Source of the DNA: JBEEJZ01 sp046046915
Lineage (GTDB): Bacteria; Pseudomonadota; Gammaproteobacteria; Burkholderiales; Burkholderiaceae_C
Assembly: GCA_046046915.1 (NCBI GenBank)
Contig: JBJOIT010000041.1
Span: 1-24,988 of the forward strand
Length of the DNA: 24,988 nucleotides
Direction: 5' to 3'
Shown: piece after piece, positions 1 through 7,537 of the stretch
Layout: each line of letters begins with the position of its first letter
How positions within the stretch are numbered: position 1 is the stretch's first letter
Notes under the pieces: generated by a model
Told to the model about the DNA's origin: nothing
The model's database searches: none
What the model saw: the letters and a program-made list of their open reading frames with translations, nothing else
Made by a program: the position numbers and the translations under genes

Positions 1-1376
1 ATGCCGCCCATGAAGCCGATCGGCAGAAATACTGCGACGATGGAGAGCGTGGTAGCCAGCACCGCCAGACCGATTTCTTGCGTGCCGTCCAGTGAGCCCT
101 GAAACGCGCTTTTACCCATTTGAACGTGTCGCACGATGTTTTCGCGCACCACGATGGCGTCGTCGATCAGCAAGCCCACGCAAAGGCTCAAGGCCATCAA
201 CGTAATCATGTTGATAGTGAAGCCCAGCATGTTCATGAACCAGAAGGTGCCGATAAGCGCAATTGGCAAGGTGAGCCCGGTGATGACGGTGGAGCGCCAG
301 GAATTGAGGAACAAAAACACGATCAACACCGTAAGCAAGGCGCCTTCAATCAGGGTGCGCCGCACGTTGTCCACGCCCACACGCACCGGGCGCGAGGTGT
401 CAGTGATGGCTTCTAGGCGCACGCCGTGGGGGAGTTGTGCTTTTATTTCCACCAGCGCCTTTTGCAGGCCGTCCACCACTTCAATGGTGTTTTCATCCTG
501 CGATTTCTGAACGCTTAGCACCAGGGTCCGATCACCGTTGTAAAGCGCCAGACTTTCGGTTTCCTGGGCGCCATCCACCACTTGGGCCACCTGCTTCACC
601 CGCACCGGGGCGCCTGCCTTGCGGGTCACGATGATGTTGCCCAGGGCCTCGGGCCGCTGCACCCGGGCGTTGATTTGAACCACGCGCTCTTGTTCGAGCG
701 AACGTATGGTGCCCACCGGCAATTCCTGGTTCTCGTTGCGCACGGCATTGGCCACCTGTTCGGGGGTGATGCCGAAGGCCTCCAGCGCTTGCGGGTTCAG
801 ATAGATATTGATTTCCCGCCGGGTGCCGCCCACGACCGTGACCGAACCAACGCCACGCACGTTTTCCAGCTTCTTCTTCAGGGTTTGTTCAGACCAGTTC
901 GTAAGCTCCACAGGCGACAGCGCGACGCCGGCCTGCGCCACTGGCAGCACCGCTACCGACCACACCGGCCGGCTCGCGGGGTCAAAGCGTAGCACGCGAG
1001 GCTCTTTGACCTCGGTGCGCAGGGTCGAGCGCACAGTACCAAGCTTTTCGCGAACGTCGTCTGCCGCCTTGCGGGCATCCATTTGCAGCTGAAATTCGAC
1101 GATGACCACCGACTGGCCCTCATAGCTGCGCGAGGTGAGGGCGCTGATGCCGGCGATCGAATTGACGCTTTCTTCGATCTTTTTGGTGACCTCACTTTCA
1201 ACGATCTCTGGCGAGGCGCCCGGGTACTCGGTGGTCACCACCACCACCGGGAAATTGATGTTGGGGAACTGATCGACCTTCAGGCGCTGATACGAGAACA
1301 GACCCAAGACCACCAGGGCCAGCATGACCATGGTGGCAAACACCGGGTTTTGAAGGCTGACGCGTGTGAACCACAT
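1..1376 (-). CDS. RND-family efflux pump, inner-membrane transporter (HAE1 type), partial
   Basis: This is the N-terminal part (about 458 codons) of an AcrB/MexB-type proton-driven drug exporter; the rest lies beyond the left edge. The reverse-strand reading begins MWFTRVSLQNPVFATMVML, a cytoplasmic N-terminus entering transmembrane helix 1. It is followed by the porter-domain motif DQFPNINFPVVVVTTEYPGA and a long periplasmic loop. Near the left edge come several hydrophobic helices and the TM4 motif GLLIDDAIVVREN, whose aspartates relay protons in this family. The start codon lies 3 bp after the stop of the fusion-protein gene, preceded by an AAGGGAG ribosome site. It should assemble with that adaptor and an outer-membrane channel not seen here. 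Substrate cannot be told from sequence; a general organic-compound or drug exporter is the safest call. Confidence 0.93.
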   Translation of the reverse strand, partial: MWFTRVSLQNPVFATMVMLALVVLGLFSYQRLKVDQFPNINFPVVVVTTEYPGASPEIVESEVTKKIEESVNSIAGISALTSRSYEGQSVVIVEFQLQMDARKAADDVREKLGTVRSTLRTEVKEPRVLRFDPASRPVWSVAVLPVAQAGVALSPVELTNWSEQTLKKKLENVRGVGSVTVVGGTRREINIYLNPQALEAFGITPEQVANAVRNENQELPVGTIRSLEQERVVQINARVQRPEALGNIIVTRKAGAPVRVKQVAQVVDGAQETESLALYNGDRTLVLSVQKSQDENTIEVVDGLQKALVEIKAQLPHGVRLEAITDTSRPVRVGVDNVRRTLIEGALLTVLIVFLFLNSWRSTVITGLTLPIALIGTFWFMNMLGFTINMITLMALSLCVGLLIDDAIVVRENIVRHVQMGKSAFQGSLDGTQEIGLAVLATTLSIVAVFLPIGFMGG

Positions 1377-1379
1377 GAC

Positions 1380-2510
1380 TCAAGGCGCTCCCTTGATCAT
1401 TTTGATTGGCGTGCCGGCACGTAAGAGACCCACGTTGCCGGCCAGCACACGGGCGCCCTCGGAAAGCCCGGTAACCACCACCATGGTGTCTTGGCCCTTC
1501 ATACCTCTGGGACCCAGTTGCACGGTCTGGTGCATGACCTGATCTTGAGCGATCAGTTGCACATAAGGCTGGGGTTTGTCAGTGCGTATGGCCGCAAGCG
1601 GCAGCGCGGGCGCCTTGACTTGCCCGATGACCAACTCCCCCTGCGCAAACAGGCCCTGGCGCAGACCTTCGCGGGCTGGCACGCTCAGGTAGACCATCAC
1701 TGCTCGGCTACCGGCGCTGGCCGTGGGACTGATGCGTACCACCTTGGCGGGAAGGGGGTCGCCCACGCCCTCCATGCGCAGCTGAGCCACTTGACCGACG
1801 CGCACGGACATGGCGTCAGCAGCACTCAGGCTCGCTTCCAGTTCCAGTTGTTTCAGGTCCACGATTTCCAGCACCCGCGCATCGATGCCCACGCGCTCGC
1901 CCGTTTGAGCCAGACGCTGAGCCACCTGGCCGCTGATGGGCGCTCGCAGCACGGTGTCCTCAAGTGACTTATTGATCTGATCCACGGCTGCCAGTGCTGC
2001 CCGGTGGGTTGCCTGGGCTGCACTCAGACTGGATGTGGCGGTCTCCAGGCCGGTTTTGGAGATAAAGCCTTGTGTGACCAAAGCTTGGTTGTTGTCGAAG
2101 GTGCGTTGTGCAATGTCCACCTGAGCCTGTGTTGCAAGTGCCTGAGCCTGGGCCTGGCGCAGGCGTGCTCGTGCGTCCGTGGCATCCACGCGCGCCAGGA
2201 CTTGGCCTGCACTCACACTGTCGCCTTCACGCACTTGCAAGTCTTGCAGGTCGCCTGCAGTACGCGCCTTGACCCAGGCGGATTGGACCGCCCGCAAGCT
2301 GCCCGAGATCGATTGCACTTGTTGCAGCTCTTGCTGAGTCCACGCCACCACATCTTCCGGTCGGATCTCCAGCGCTGGTGGCGTGCGATTGGCGCTTTGC
2401 TCGGCCACGGCGGCCTGTTGTGCCTTGCGGGCAGACAAGGTGCGTAGCACGCCGGCCGCAAGAAGGGCCACTACGACGGCAGCGATTGCCCATTTCATCC
2501 AGCGTTTCAT
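1380..2510 (-). CDS. RND efflux periplasmic adaptor (membrane fusion protein)
   Basis: This HlyD/AcrA-like protein of 376 residues bridges the inner-membrane pump and an outer-membrane channel. I chose the ATG at 2510 (MKRWMKWAIAAVVVALLAAG), which gives a basic N-terminus and one membrane anchor helix at about residues 6-22. An upstream in-frame ATG at 2582 would place 24 non-signal-like residues before it and overlap the regulator gene. Next come a lipoyl/barrel half (QVREGDSVSAGQVLARVDATDARARL), an alpha-helical hairpin rich in Ala/Gln, the second lipoyl half (DTVLRAPISGQVAQRLAQTG) and a beta-barrel with a membrane-proximal C-terminal domain. It lies 4 bp after the TetR-type gene and 3 bp before the pump gene, so the three form one operon. 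Confidence 0.93.
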   Translation of the reverse strand: MKRWMKWAIAAVVVALLAAGVLRTLSARKAQQAAVAEQSANRTPPALEIRPEDVVAWTQQELQQVQSISGSLRAVQSAWVKARTAGDLQDLQVREGDSVSAGQVLARVDATDARARLRQAQAQALATQAQVDIAQRTFDNNQALVTQGFISKTGLETATSSLSAAQATHRAALAAVDQINKSLEDTVLRAPISGQVAQRLAQTGERVGIDARVLEIVDLKQLELEASLSAADAMSVRVGQVAQLRMEGVGDPLPAKVVRISPTASAGSRAVMVYLSVPAREGLRQGLFAQGELVIGQVKAPALPLAAIRTDKPQPYVQLIAQDQVMHQTVQLGPRGMKGQDTMVVVTGLSEGARVLAGNVGLLRAGTPIKMIKGAP

Positions 2511-2514
2511 GGAT

Positions 2515-3210
2515 TCAAGGTCCTGTTGTTGTAGGGGTAGAAGGGGCTGCTGGCAGACAAAGTCCATGCAGCAGGGTGTCAATTTGGGTGGTCATGAAGT
2601 CGTTGGCGTTCAAGGTGCTGCCGCAGACGCCGGCCTGCCCCAGCGAGTGTTTCCAAAGTGCCATGAACAACATCGGGGCCAGCACGGTGTAAACAGTGTG
2701 GCCCATGTCAGCGATGCGAAATTCGCCTCGGTCCACGCCTCTTTGCAGAATGCGTCTGATCAACTCATTGCCTGGATCCACCACTTCATCCCGGTAAAAC
2801 CGGGCCAGCTCAGGAAAGTTGCTGGCTTCACTCATGATCAACTTTGAAATGCCCGAGGCCTGGGTGGAGCCGATATGCGTCCACCAGGCCAGCATGGCAT
2901 GGCGCAGCAAATCAGCGCTGTGGCCGCGAAAGCTGTCGACTTCCACCCGCCATTCGGGGTATCGGCCCGAGATGTTTTCGCGCACCACGGCCTTGAATAA
3001 CTCTTCTTTGCTGGCGAAGTACAAAAACAGGGTGCCTTTGGAGACGCCTGCTCGTTGAGCTACTTCTTCCACCCGCGTGGCGGCATAGCCTTTTTCAACA
3101 AACAGATCCAGCGCTGCGCTCAGCAATTCGCCCGGTCGCGCTTCCTTTCGGCGCTCACGCCGAGGAAGGGCAGCGGGGGTGGGTGTGGCGGCGGGGCAGA
3201 GCAAAGACAT
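2515..3210 (-). CDS. TetR/AcrR-family transcriptional regulator of the efflux operon
   Basis: This is a repressor-type DNA-binding protein of 231 residues. The helix-turn-helix domain covers roughly residues 26-76, with the family signature AALDLFVEKGYAATRVEEVAQRAGVSKGTLFLYFASKEELFKAV (broken here: AALDLFVEKGYAATRVEEVA, then QRAGVSKGTLFLYF, then ASKEELFKAV). The remaining residues form the helical ligand-binding and dimerisation part. The ATG at 3210 puts the HTH at the usual distance from the N-terminus. An in-frame extension upstream to 3420 would run across the msrA start and look non-coding. It is first in the operon, so it probably represses its own transcription and that of the two efflux genes until an inducer binds. 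A candidate dyad operator sits four bases upstream of the start. Confidence 0.9.
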   Translation of the reverse strand: MSLLCPAATPTPAALPRRERRKEARPGELLSAALDLFVEKGYAATRVEEVAQRAGVSKGTLFLYFASKEELFKAVVRENISGRYPEWRVEVDSFRGHSADLLRHAMLAWWTHIGSTQASGISKLIMSEASNFPELARFYRDEVVDPGNELIRRILQRGVDRGEFRIADMGHTVYTVLAPMLFMALWKHSLGQAGVCGSTLNANDFMTTQIDTLLHGLCLPAAPSTPTTTGP

Positions 3211-3213
3211 GGT

Positions 3214-3233
3214 TAATGACTGATGGGTTATTA
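3214..3233. promoter_or_regulatory. Candidate TetR-type operator (20-bp imperfect dyad)
   Basis: The sequence TAATGACTGATGGGTTATTA is an imperfect palindrome in which 7 of 10 base pairs match across the centre, with TAAT/ATTA outer arms. It lies directly upstream of the regulator start. On the minus strand a TTGGAC-like -35 (3265-3260) and a GATAAA-like -10 (3240-3235) would place the transcription start inside it, where a bound repressor would block initiation. Assignment to this regulator is inferred from position. Confidence 0.4.
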
Positions 3234-3337
3234 GTTTATCGCAGCCCCCTGGCGGCGCTGTCCAAGCAGGCGCGGCTAACATCAGCGCCCCACGCCCCCG
3301 ATTCCCGGCGCGAGCGTGATACTTTGGGAGCATCAAC

Positions 3338-3880
3338 ATGGTTTCAAATCTGCAAAGCATCACATTGGGAGGCGGCTGTTTCTGGTGCACAGAGGCGGTT
3401 TTTGTCGCGGTGCAAGGCATCGTGGATGTGGAGAGCGGCTACAGCAACGGCCACGTGCTGAAACCCAGCTACGAGCAGGTGTGCACCGGCACCACAGGTC
3501 ACAACGAGGTGGTCAAGCTGGTGTTTGATCCCGCCATCATCAGCCTGCGGGAGATTCTGGAGATCTTTTTTGTTATCCACGATCCCACCACACTGAACCG
3601 TCAAGGCAACGACAGCGGCACTCAATACCGAAGCGGCATCTACTGTTCTGAGCCCGACCAACAGTCCGTCGCGCAGGACGTGATGGCAGAGCTGTCGGCG
3701 AGTGCATCGTTCGCCCGCCCCATCGTCACCGAGGTGCTCCCCCTGTCCAATTACTGGCCCGCCGAGGATTACCACCAGGATTTCTTTGAGCGCAACCCCT
3801 ACCAGGGTTACTGCGTGGCGGTAGCAGCACCCAAGGTGGCCAAATTTCGCAAGACCTTTGCGCGCCTGGCCAAGCCTTGA
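3338..3880 (+). CDS. msrA: Peptide methionine-S-sulfoxide reductase MsrA
   Basis: This enzyme of 180 residues reduces the S form of methionine sulfoxide in oxidised proteins, using thioredoxin. The active-site motif GGGCFWC is at residues 11-17, with Cys14 as the nucleophile. The family blocks GYSNGHVLKPSYEQVCTGTT and IHDPTTLNRQGNDSGTQYRS follow. Cys159 (QGYCV), near the C-terminus, is a possible resolving cysteine. The length is normal for a short MsrA without an MsrB fusion. The ATG at 3338 has a GGGAG ribosome site about 8 bases upstream. Its stop is 14 bases before the ATG preferred for the downstream permease gene, so the two are probably co-transcribed. It is divergent from the efflux operon. 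Confidence 0.96.
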   Translation: MVSNLQSITLGGGCFWCTEAVFVAVQGIVDVESGYSNGHVLKPSYEQVCTGTTGHNEVVKLVFDPAIISLREILEIFFVIHDPTTLNRQGNDSGTQYRSGIYCSEPDQQSVAQDVMAELSASASFARPIVTEVLPLSNYWPAEDYHQDFFERNPYQGYCVAVAAPKVAKFRKTFARLAKP

Positions 3881-3894
3881 GCCTTAAGGGGCAG

Positions 3895-4842
3895 ATGTTC
3901 AATCCCATCGTTTTGTCTTCGCTGATCCCGGTCATGTTGTTGATCGGTGTGGGCTTGATCGCCGCCCGCGTGGGCTGGATACGGGCAGAGGCCACCAAAG
4001 ACCTGGCCACGCTGGTGTTTTCAGTGCTCACGCCGGCTTTGCTGTTTCGCACCATGAGTGTGGTGGAGGTGGAACAGTTGCAGTTTCGCCCCGTGGCTGT
4101 TTACTTTTTGGCTGCCGTGAGCCTGTTTTTGACGCTTTTGATCTGGCGGGGTGGCAACGCGCGTGCCGCAGTGCTGGCGCTGGGCGCCACGTTCAGCAAC
4201 ACGGTGGCCATCGGTATTCCGCTGATTTCCCTGGCCTATGGTCAGGAAGGCTTGGTGACCTTGTTCACCCTGATCTCTTTGCACGCACTGATTTTGCTCA
4301 CGCTGGCCACGGTGGTGTTGGAGCTTTCGCTGGCCAAGGCGGCCATGTCTGGCAGTGCCAGCAAGCAAAGGCAGTTGCGGGCGGTGCTGGATGCCGTGCG
4401 CAGCGGCATTCTTCATCCTATCCCTCTGCCAATCTTGCTGGGCTTGGCGTTTGCCCAAACCGGCTGGGTCTTGCCCGAGGTGATAGACAGGCCGCTGATG
4501 CTGCTGGGTAACGCCATGGGGCCTTTGGCCTTGGTTCTAGTGGGCGCGACCTTGGCCGGCGCCCACATCGGCCAAGAGCTCAAAGGGGCCCTGTCGATGA
4601 CGCTGCTCAAAAACCTGGCCTTGCCGGCTTTGGTGGCACTGCTGGGTCGCGTGGCGGGTTTGACTGGTTTGCCGCTGACGGTGATGGTGGTGGCGGGTGC
4701 ACTGCCGATTGGTGCCAATGTGTTCATGTTTTCACAGCGCTATGGTGTGGCCCAGAACCTGGTCACCGCTGCGGTCGCGGTGTCGACCGCCGCAGCCATT
4801 TTGAGTCTGACCTTGGTGATGGCCCTGGTCGCCTACCTTTGA
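3895..4842 (+). CDS. AEC-family (auxin efflux carrier-like) permease
   Basis: This is an integral membrane transporter of about 315 residues in the AEC/BASS-like fold, usually 10 transmembrane helices in two halves. Hydrophobic segments run through the whole protein, starting IVLSSLIPVMLLIGVGLIAA. The family-typical segments ATFSNTVAIGIPLI and GALPIGANVFMFSQRYG are visible. Bacterial members export or take up small organic acids such as malate or malonate; the substrate here is unknown. I prefer the ATG at 3895, which has AAGGGG at 3886-3891. A TTG at 3877, overlapping the msrA stop, would add six residues but lacks a ribosome site. It probably forms a two-gene transcript with msrA, though no functional link is obvious. 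Confidence 0.85.
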   Translation: MFNPIVLSSLIPVMLLIGVGLIAARVGWIRAEATKDLATLVFSVLTPALLFRTMSVVEVEQLQFRPVAVYFLAAVSLFLTLLIWRGGNARAAVLALGATFSNTVAIGIPLISLAYGQEGLVTLFTLISLHALILLTLATVVLELSLAKAAMSGSASKQRQLRAVLDAVRSGILHPIPLPILLGLAFAQTGWVLPEVIDRPLMLLGNAMGPLALVLVGATLAGAHIGQELKGALSMTLLKNLALPALVALLGRVAGLTGLPLTVMVVAGALPIGANVFMFSQRYGVAQNLVTAAVAVSTAAAILSLTLVMALVAYL

Positions 4843-4844
4843 TG

Positions 4845-4860
4845 GGGCAGCGCGCTGCCC
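4845..4860. terminator. Perfect 16-bp palindrome between convergent genes, possible terminator hairpin
   Basis: GGGCAGCGCGCTGCCC is a perfect palindrome that can fold as a 6-bp G/C stem with a CGCG loop in either direction. It fills most of the 21-bp gap between the permease stop and the pdxH stop, where a shared terminator is expected. Neither strand has a following T-run, so it is not a canonical intrinsic terminator; it may protect 3' ends or help Rho-dependent termination. Confidence 0.35.
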
Positions 4861-4863
4861 GGG

Positions 4864-5526
4864 TCAGGGTGCCAGTCGCTCTCGCACCCACTGCGCAGCA
4901 GTCTGCTGGGTGTTTTGCTGGGTGTAGCGCAGGCGATCATGCAGGCGGCTCTTGCGACCTTGCCAGAACTCCCAACGGTCGGGCACCAAACGATAGCCAC
5001 CCCAATGCGGTGGGCGGGGCGGCTGCAGCAAGAACTGAGCGCCATATTTAGCCGCATTGGCCACCAGCACGGCGCGGCCACTGATCACCTGGCTCTGGGG
5101 CGAAGCCCAGGCGCCAATGCGCGAGTCCAGCGGGCGGCTGTTGAAGTAGGCATCGCTGTCCGCGTCGCTGATTTTTTCCACCAGCCCCTCAATGCGAACA
5201 ACGCGCTCAAGCTCCACCCAATGAAACTGCAGCGCCGCAAACGGATTGCCGGCCAGTTCTTGTCCCTTGCGCGAGTCGTAGTTGGTAAACCACACAATGC
5301 CACGTGCATCAAAGTCCTTGATCAACACCACACGGGTGCTGGGACGCAACTGGCTGGACACGGTGGCCAGCGTCATCGCGTTGGGTTCGGGCACCTCGGC
5401 TGCAATGGCTTCGTTCAGCCACTGGCCAAACTGCTGCAGGGGGTCGGGGTGGGATGCGTCTTCGTTGAGTTCTGCGCGCTCATAGCTTTTGCGCAGGTCT
5501 GCCAGGTGGGAGGTGGACTGGGTCAT
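4864..5526 (-). CDS. pdxH: Pyridoxamine/pyridoxine 5'-phosphate oxidase PdxH
   Basis: This FMN-dependent enzyme oxidises pyridoxamine 5'-phosphate or pyridoxine 5'-phosphate to pyridoxal 5'-phosphate, the last step of vitamin B6 cofactor synthesis and salvage. The 220-residue protein has the family layout: an N-terminal helix (LADLRKSYERAELNE), FMN-binding RPSTRVVLIKDFD (61-73) and TNYDSRKG (81-88), and the substrate and FMN segment SRIGAWASPQSQ (135-146). The C-terminal signature runs from WGGYRLVPDRWEFWQG to RKSRLHDR (175-198), and it ends with the classic ERLAP. Length and all motifs are intact. It stands alone on the minus strand, convergent with the permease and divergent from edd. Confidence 0.97.
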   Translation of the reverse strand: MTQSTSHLADLRKSYERAELNEDASHPDPLQQFGQWLNEAIAAEVPEPNAMTLATVSSQLRPSTRVVLIKDFDARGIVWFTNYDSRKGQELAGNPFAALQFHWVELERVVRIEGLVEKISDADSDAYFNSRPLDSRIGAWASPQSQVISGRAVLVANAAKYGAQFLLQPPRPPHWGGYRLVPDRWEFWQGRKSRLHDRLRYTQQNTQQTAAQWVRERLAP

Positions 5527-5573
5527 AGCCCGATTTTGCCCGCAATGCCTATGGCGCTGGTGTGAGCTTGCTT

Positions 5574-5592
5574 TGGTAACTGGCTGGTAACT
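5574..5592. promoter_or_regulatory. Direct repeat TGGTAACT upstream of edd, candidate regulator site
   Basis: TGGTAACT occurs at 5574-5581 and again at 5585-5592, an 11-bp step that places both copies on one face of the helix. The same core occurs inverted (GTTACC) at 5643-5648 beside the edd start. GGTAAC/GTTACC half-sites resemble those of the E. coli gluconate repressor GntR, which controls edd-eda there; the regulator in this organism is not in the window. Confidence 0.4.
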
Positions 5593-5633
5593 CTGTGTGT
5601 GCCAGAACGGAGTTTCAGGCGTACCATATGCGA

Positions 5634-5648
5634 TGTAATTTTGTTACC
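5634..5648 (+). promoter_or_regulatory. HexR-like dyad just upstream of edd
   Basis: TGTAATTTTGTTACC agrees at 13 of 15 positions with the HexR consensus I recall for gammaproteobacteria (TGTAATWWWATTACA). HexR is the RpiR-family sensor of KDPG that represses Entner-Doudoroff genes. The site ends 8 bases before the edd ATG, so binding would block transcription or early elongation. Outer arms GATGT (5632-5636) and ACATC (5652-5656) extend the symmetry. HexR and GntR readings are alternatives; only the repeat itself is seen. Confidence 0.4.
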
Positions 5649-5656
5649 AAAACATC

Positions 5657-7537
5657 ATGAAACTTCATTCCACCGTCGCGGCCGTGACCGCACGCATTGT
5701 TGAGCGCAGCCAAGCCAGCCGCAGCGCCTACCTTCGCCGGCTGGACGCAGCGGCCAACCGCAAACCCGGCACTGAACGCATGGGCTGCGCCAATGTGGCC
5801 CATGCCTTGGCGTCCATGCCTGAGGGTGACAAAGCAGCCGCCTTGCGCGACGGTGAGTCTGCTCCCAAGGCTGCGACCCTGGCTGACAAACTCAAGGTGG
5901 TGGCTGCCCGAGCGCCCAACATCGCCATCGTTAATGCCTACAACGACATGCTGTCGGCCCACGCGCCACTGCAGCATTACCCGGATCTGATCAAGGCCGA
6001 GGCTCGCAAGTTGGGCGCCACAGCTCAGGTGGCCGGTGGCGTGCCTGCCATGTGCGACGGCGTTACCCAAGGCACCCCGGGCATGGAGCTGAGCCTGTTC
6101 AGCCGCGATGTGATTGCCATGGCCACGGCGGTCTCGCTGAGCCACGACATGTATGACGCGGCCCTGATGCTGGGTGTGTGCGACAAGATCGTGCCGGGCT
6201 TGCTGATCGGTGCCCTGCATTTCGGTCATCTGCCGATGGTGTTTGTGCCTGCTGGTCCCATGACGTCGGGGCTGTCAAACAACGAAAAATCCAAGGTGCG
6301 CGAAAAAGCGGCACAAGGCCTGGTCGGGCGATCCGAGCTGCTGCAGGCGGAAAGTGCCGCCTACCACGGCATGGGCACCTGTACTTTTTATGGCACCGCC
6401 AACAGCAATCAGATGCTGCTGGAGGCCATGGGCTTGCATGTACCCGGTACCGCTTTCGTCAACCCCGGAGTTAGCCTGCGCGAAGAACTCACCCGCGAGG
6501 CGGCTCGCACCGTGCTGGGCATTACCAAAGACGCACGCTTTGCGCCTATCGGGCACGTGGTGGACGAGCGTTGCATCGTCAATGCCATGGTGGCCCTGTT
6601 GGCCACCGGTGGTTCCACCAACCATCTGATTCATTGGGTGGCGGTGGCCCGCGCAGCGGGCATCGTCATCGATTGGGATGATTTCTCTGCCCTGTCCGAT
6701 GTGGTGCCTTTGCTCACCCGCGTTTACCCCAATGGCAGCGCAGACGTGAACCAGTTCCAGGATGCCGGCGGCCCCGGTTTCGTGATTCGCGAGCTGCTCG
6801 ATGCTGGCTTGATGCATGCCGATGTCTTGACCGTGCGTGCCGGTGGCCTGCGCGAGTTTGGCACCATTCCCCAGGCGGCCGAGGGCGGCCAGGGCTTGCA
6901 GTGGGTGGACCCCGGCGCTTCCAAAGATGAGTCTGTGGTGCGTCCGGCCGGCAGTCCTTTCAGTGCCACGGGAGGTCTGAAGTTGCTCAAGGGTAATTTG
7001 GGCCGTGGCGTGATCAAAGTGTCTGCCGTCCCCGAGGAGCTGCACATCATTGAAGCACCTGCTCGCGTGTTTGAGTCTCAGGAAGCCCTGCATGTCGCGT
7101 TCAAGGCGGGCGAACTCGACCGTGATGTGGTCTGTGTGGTGCGCTGGCAAGGTCCCCAGGCCAATGGCATGCCCGAGCTGCACAAGCTCACACCGCCCAT
7201 GGCTGTGTTGCAAGGCAAGGGCTACAAGGTGGCTCTGGTCACCGACGGGCGTATGAGTGGCGCCTCTGGCAAGGTGCCGGCTGCCATCCACGTCTCGCCT
7301 GAGGCTGCAGCCGGTGGTCCGCTGGCGCGTGTGCAGGACGGCGACATCATTCGTTTGGACGCCACCACCGGCAGCCTGGTCGCCCTGGTGAGCGAGGCCG
7401 AGTGGGCCGCACGACCCGTGGCCACCATGCCCGAGTCCCTGATCGCTGCCAACAGCGTTGATATGGGGCGTGAACTGTTTACTGGTATGCGCCGTAGCGC
7501 ATTGACTGCTGAAGAAGGAGCTGTGTCATGGCTGTAA
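5657..7537 (+). CDS. edd: 6-phosphogluconate dehydratase (Entner-Doudoroff pathway)
   Basis: This enzyme converts 6-phosphogluconate to 2-keto-3-deoxy-6-phosphogluconate (KDPG) and belongs to the IlvD/Edd iron-sulfur dehydratase family. The 626-residue length is close to the family norm. Likely cluster cysteines are Cys133 (GGVPAMCDGVTQGTPGMELS), Cys175 (MLGVCDKIVPGLL) and Cys242 (GMGTCTFYGTANSNQ). These segments, together with an N-terminal NAYNDMLSAHAPL block and the C-terminal VALVTDGRMSGASGKVPAAI, distinguish Edd within the family. The ATG at 5657 has no clear Shine-Dalgarno. The last 10 bases overlap the start of eda, implying coupled translation. The repeated half-sites upstream suggest control by a sugar-acid or KDPG sensing repressor. 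Confidence 0.97.
   Translation: MKLHSTVAAVTARIVERSQASRSAYLRRLDAAANRKPGTERMGCANVAHALASMPEGDKAAALRDGESAPKAATLADKLKVVAARAPNIAIVNAYNDMLSAHAPLQHYPDLIKAEARKLGATAQVAGGVPAMCDGVTQGTPGMELSLFSRDVIAMATAVSLSHDMYDAALMLGVCDKIVPGLLIGALHFGHLPMVFVPAGPMTSGLSNNEKSKVREKAAQGLVGRSELLQAESAAYHGMGTCTFYGTANSNQMLLEAMGLHVPGTAFVNPGVSLREELTREAARTVLGITKDARFAPIGHVVDERCIVNAMVALLATGGSTNHLIHWVAVARAAGIVIDWDDFSALSDVVPLLTRVYPNGSADVNQFQDAGGPGFVIRELLDAGLMHADVLTVRAGGLREFGTIPQAAEGGQGLQWVDPGASKDESVVRPAGSPFSATGGLKLLKGNLGRGVIKVSAVPEELHIIEAPARVFESQEALHVAFKAGELDRDVVCVVRWQGPQANGMPELHKLTPPMAVLQGKGYKVALVTDGRMSGASGKVPAAIHVSPEAAAGGPLARVQDGDIIRLDATTGSLVALVSEAEWAARPVATMPESLIAANSVDMGRELFTGMRRSALTAEEGAVSWL

Noticed and set aside
2511..2582. Longer N-terminus for the efflux adaptor starting at 2582
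   Set aside because: The added 24 residues are not signal-like, and the extension overlaps the regulator gene; the ATG at 2510 is directly followed by the membrane anchor.
6275..7291. 338-codon minus-strand frame inside edd
   Set aside because: It is antisense to conserved Edd sequence and has the composition of a shadow frame.
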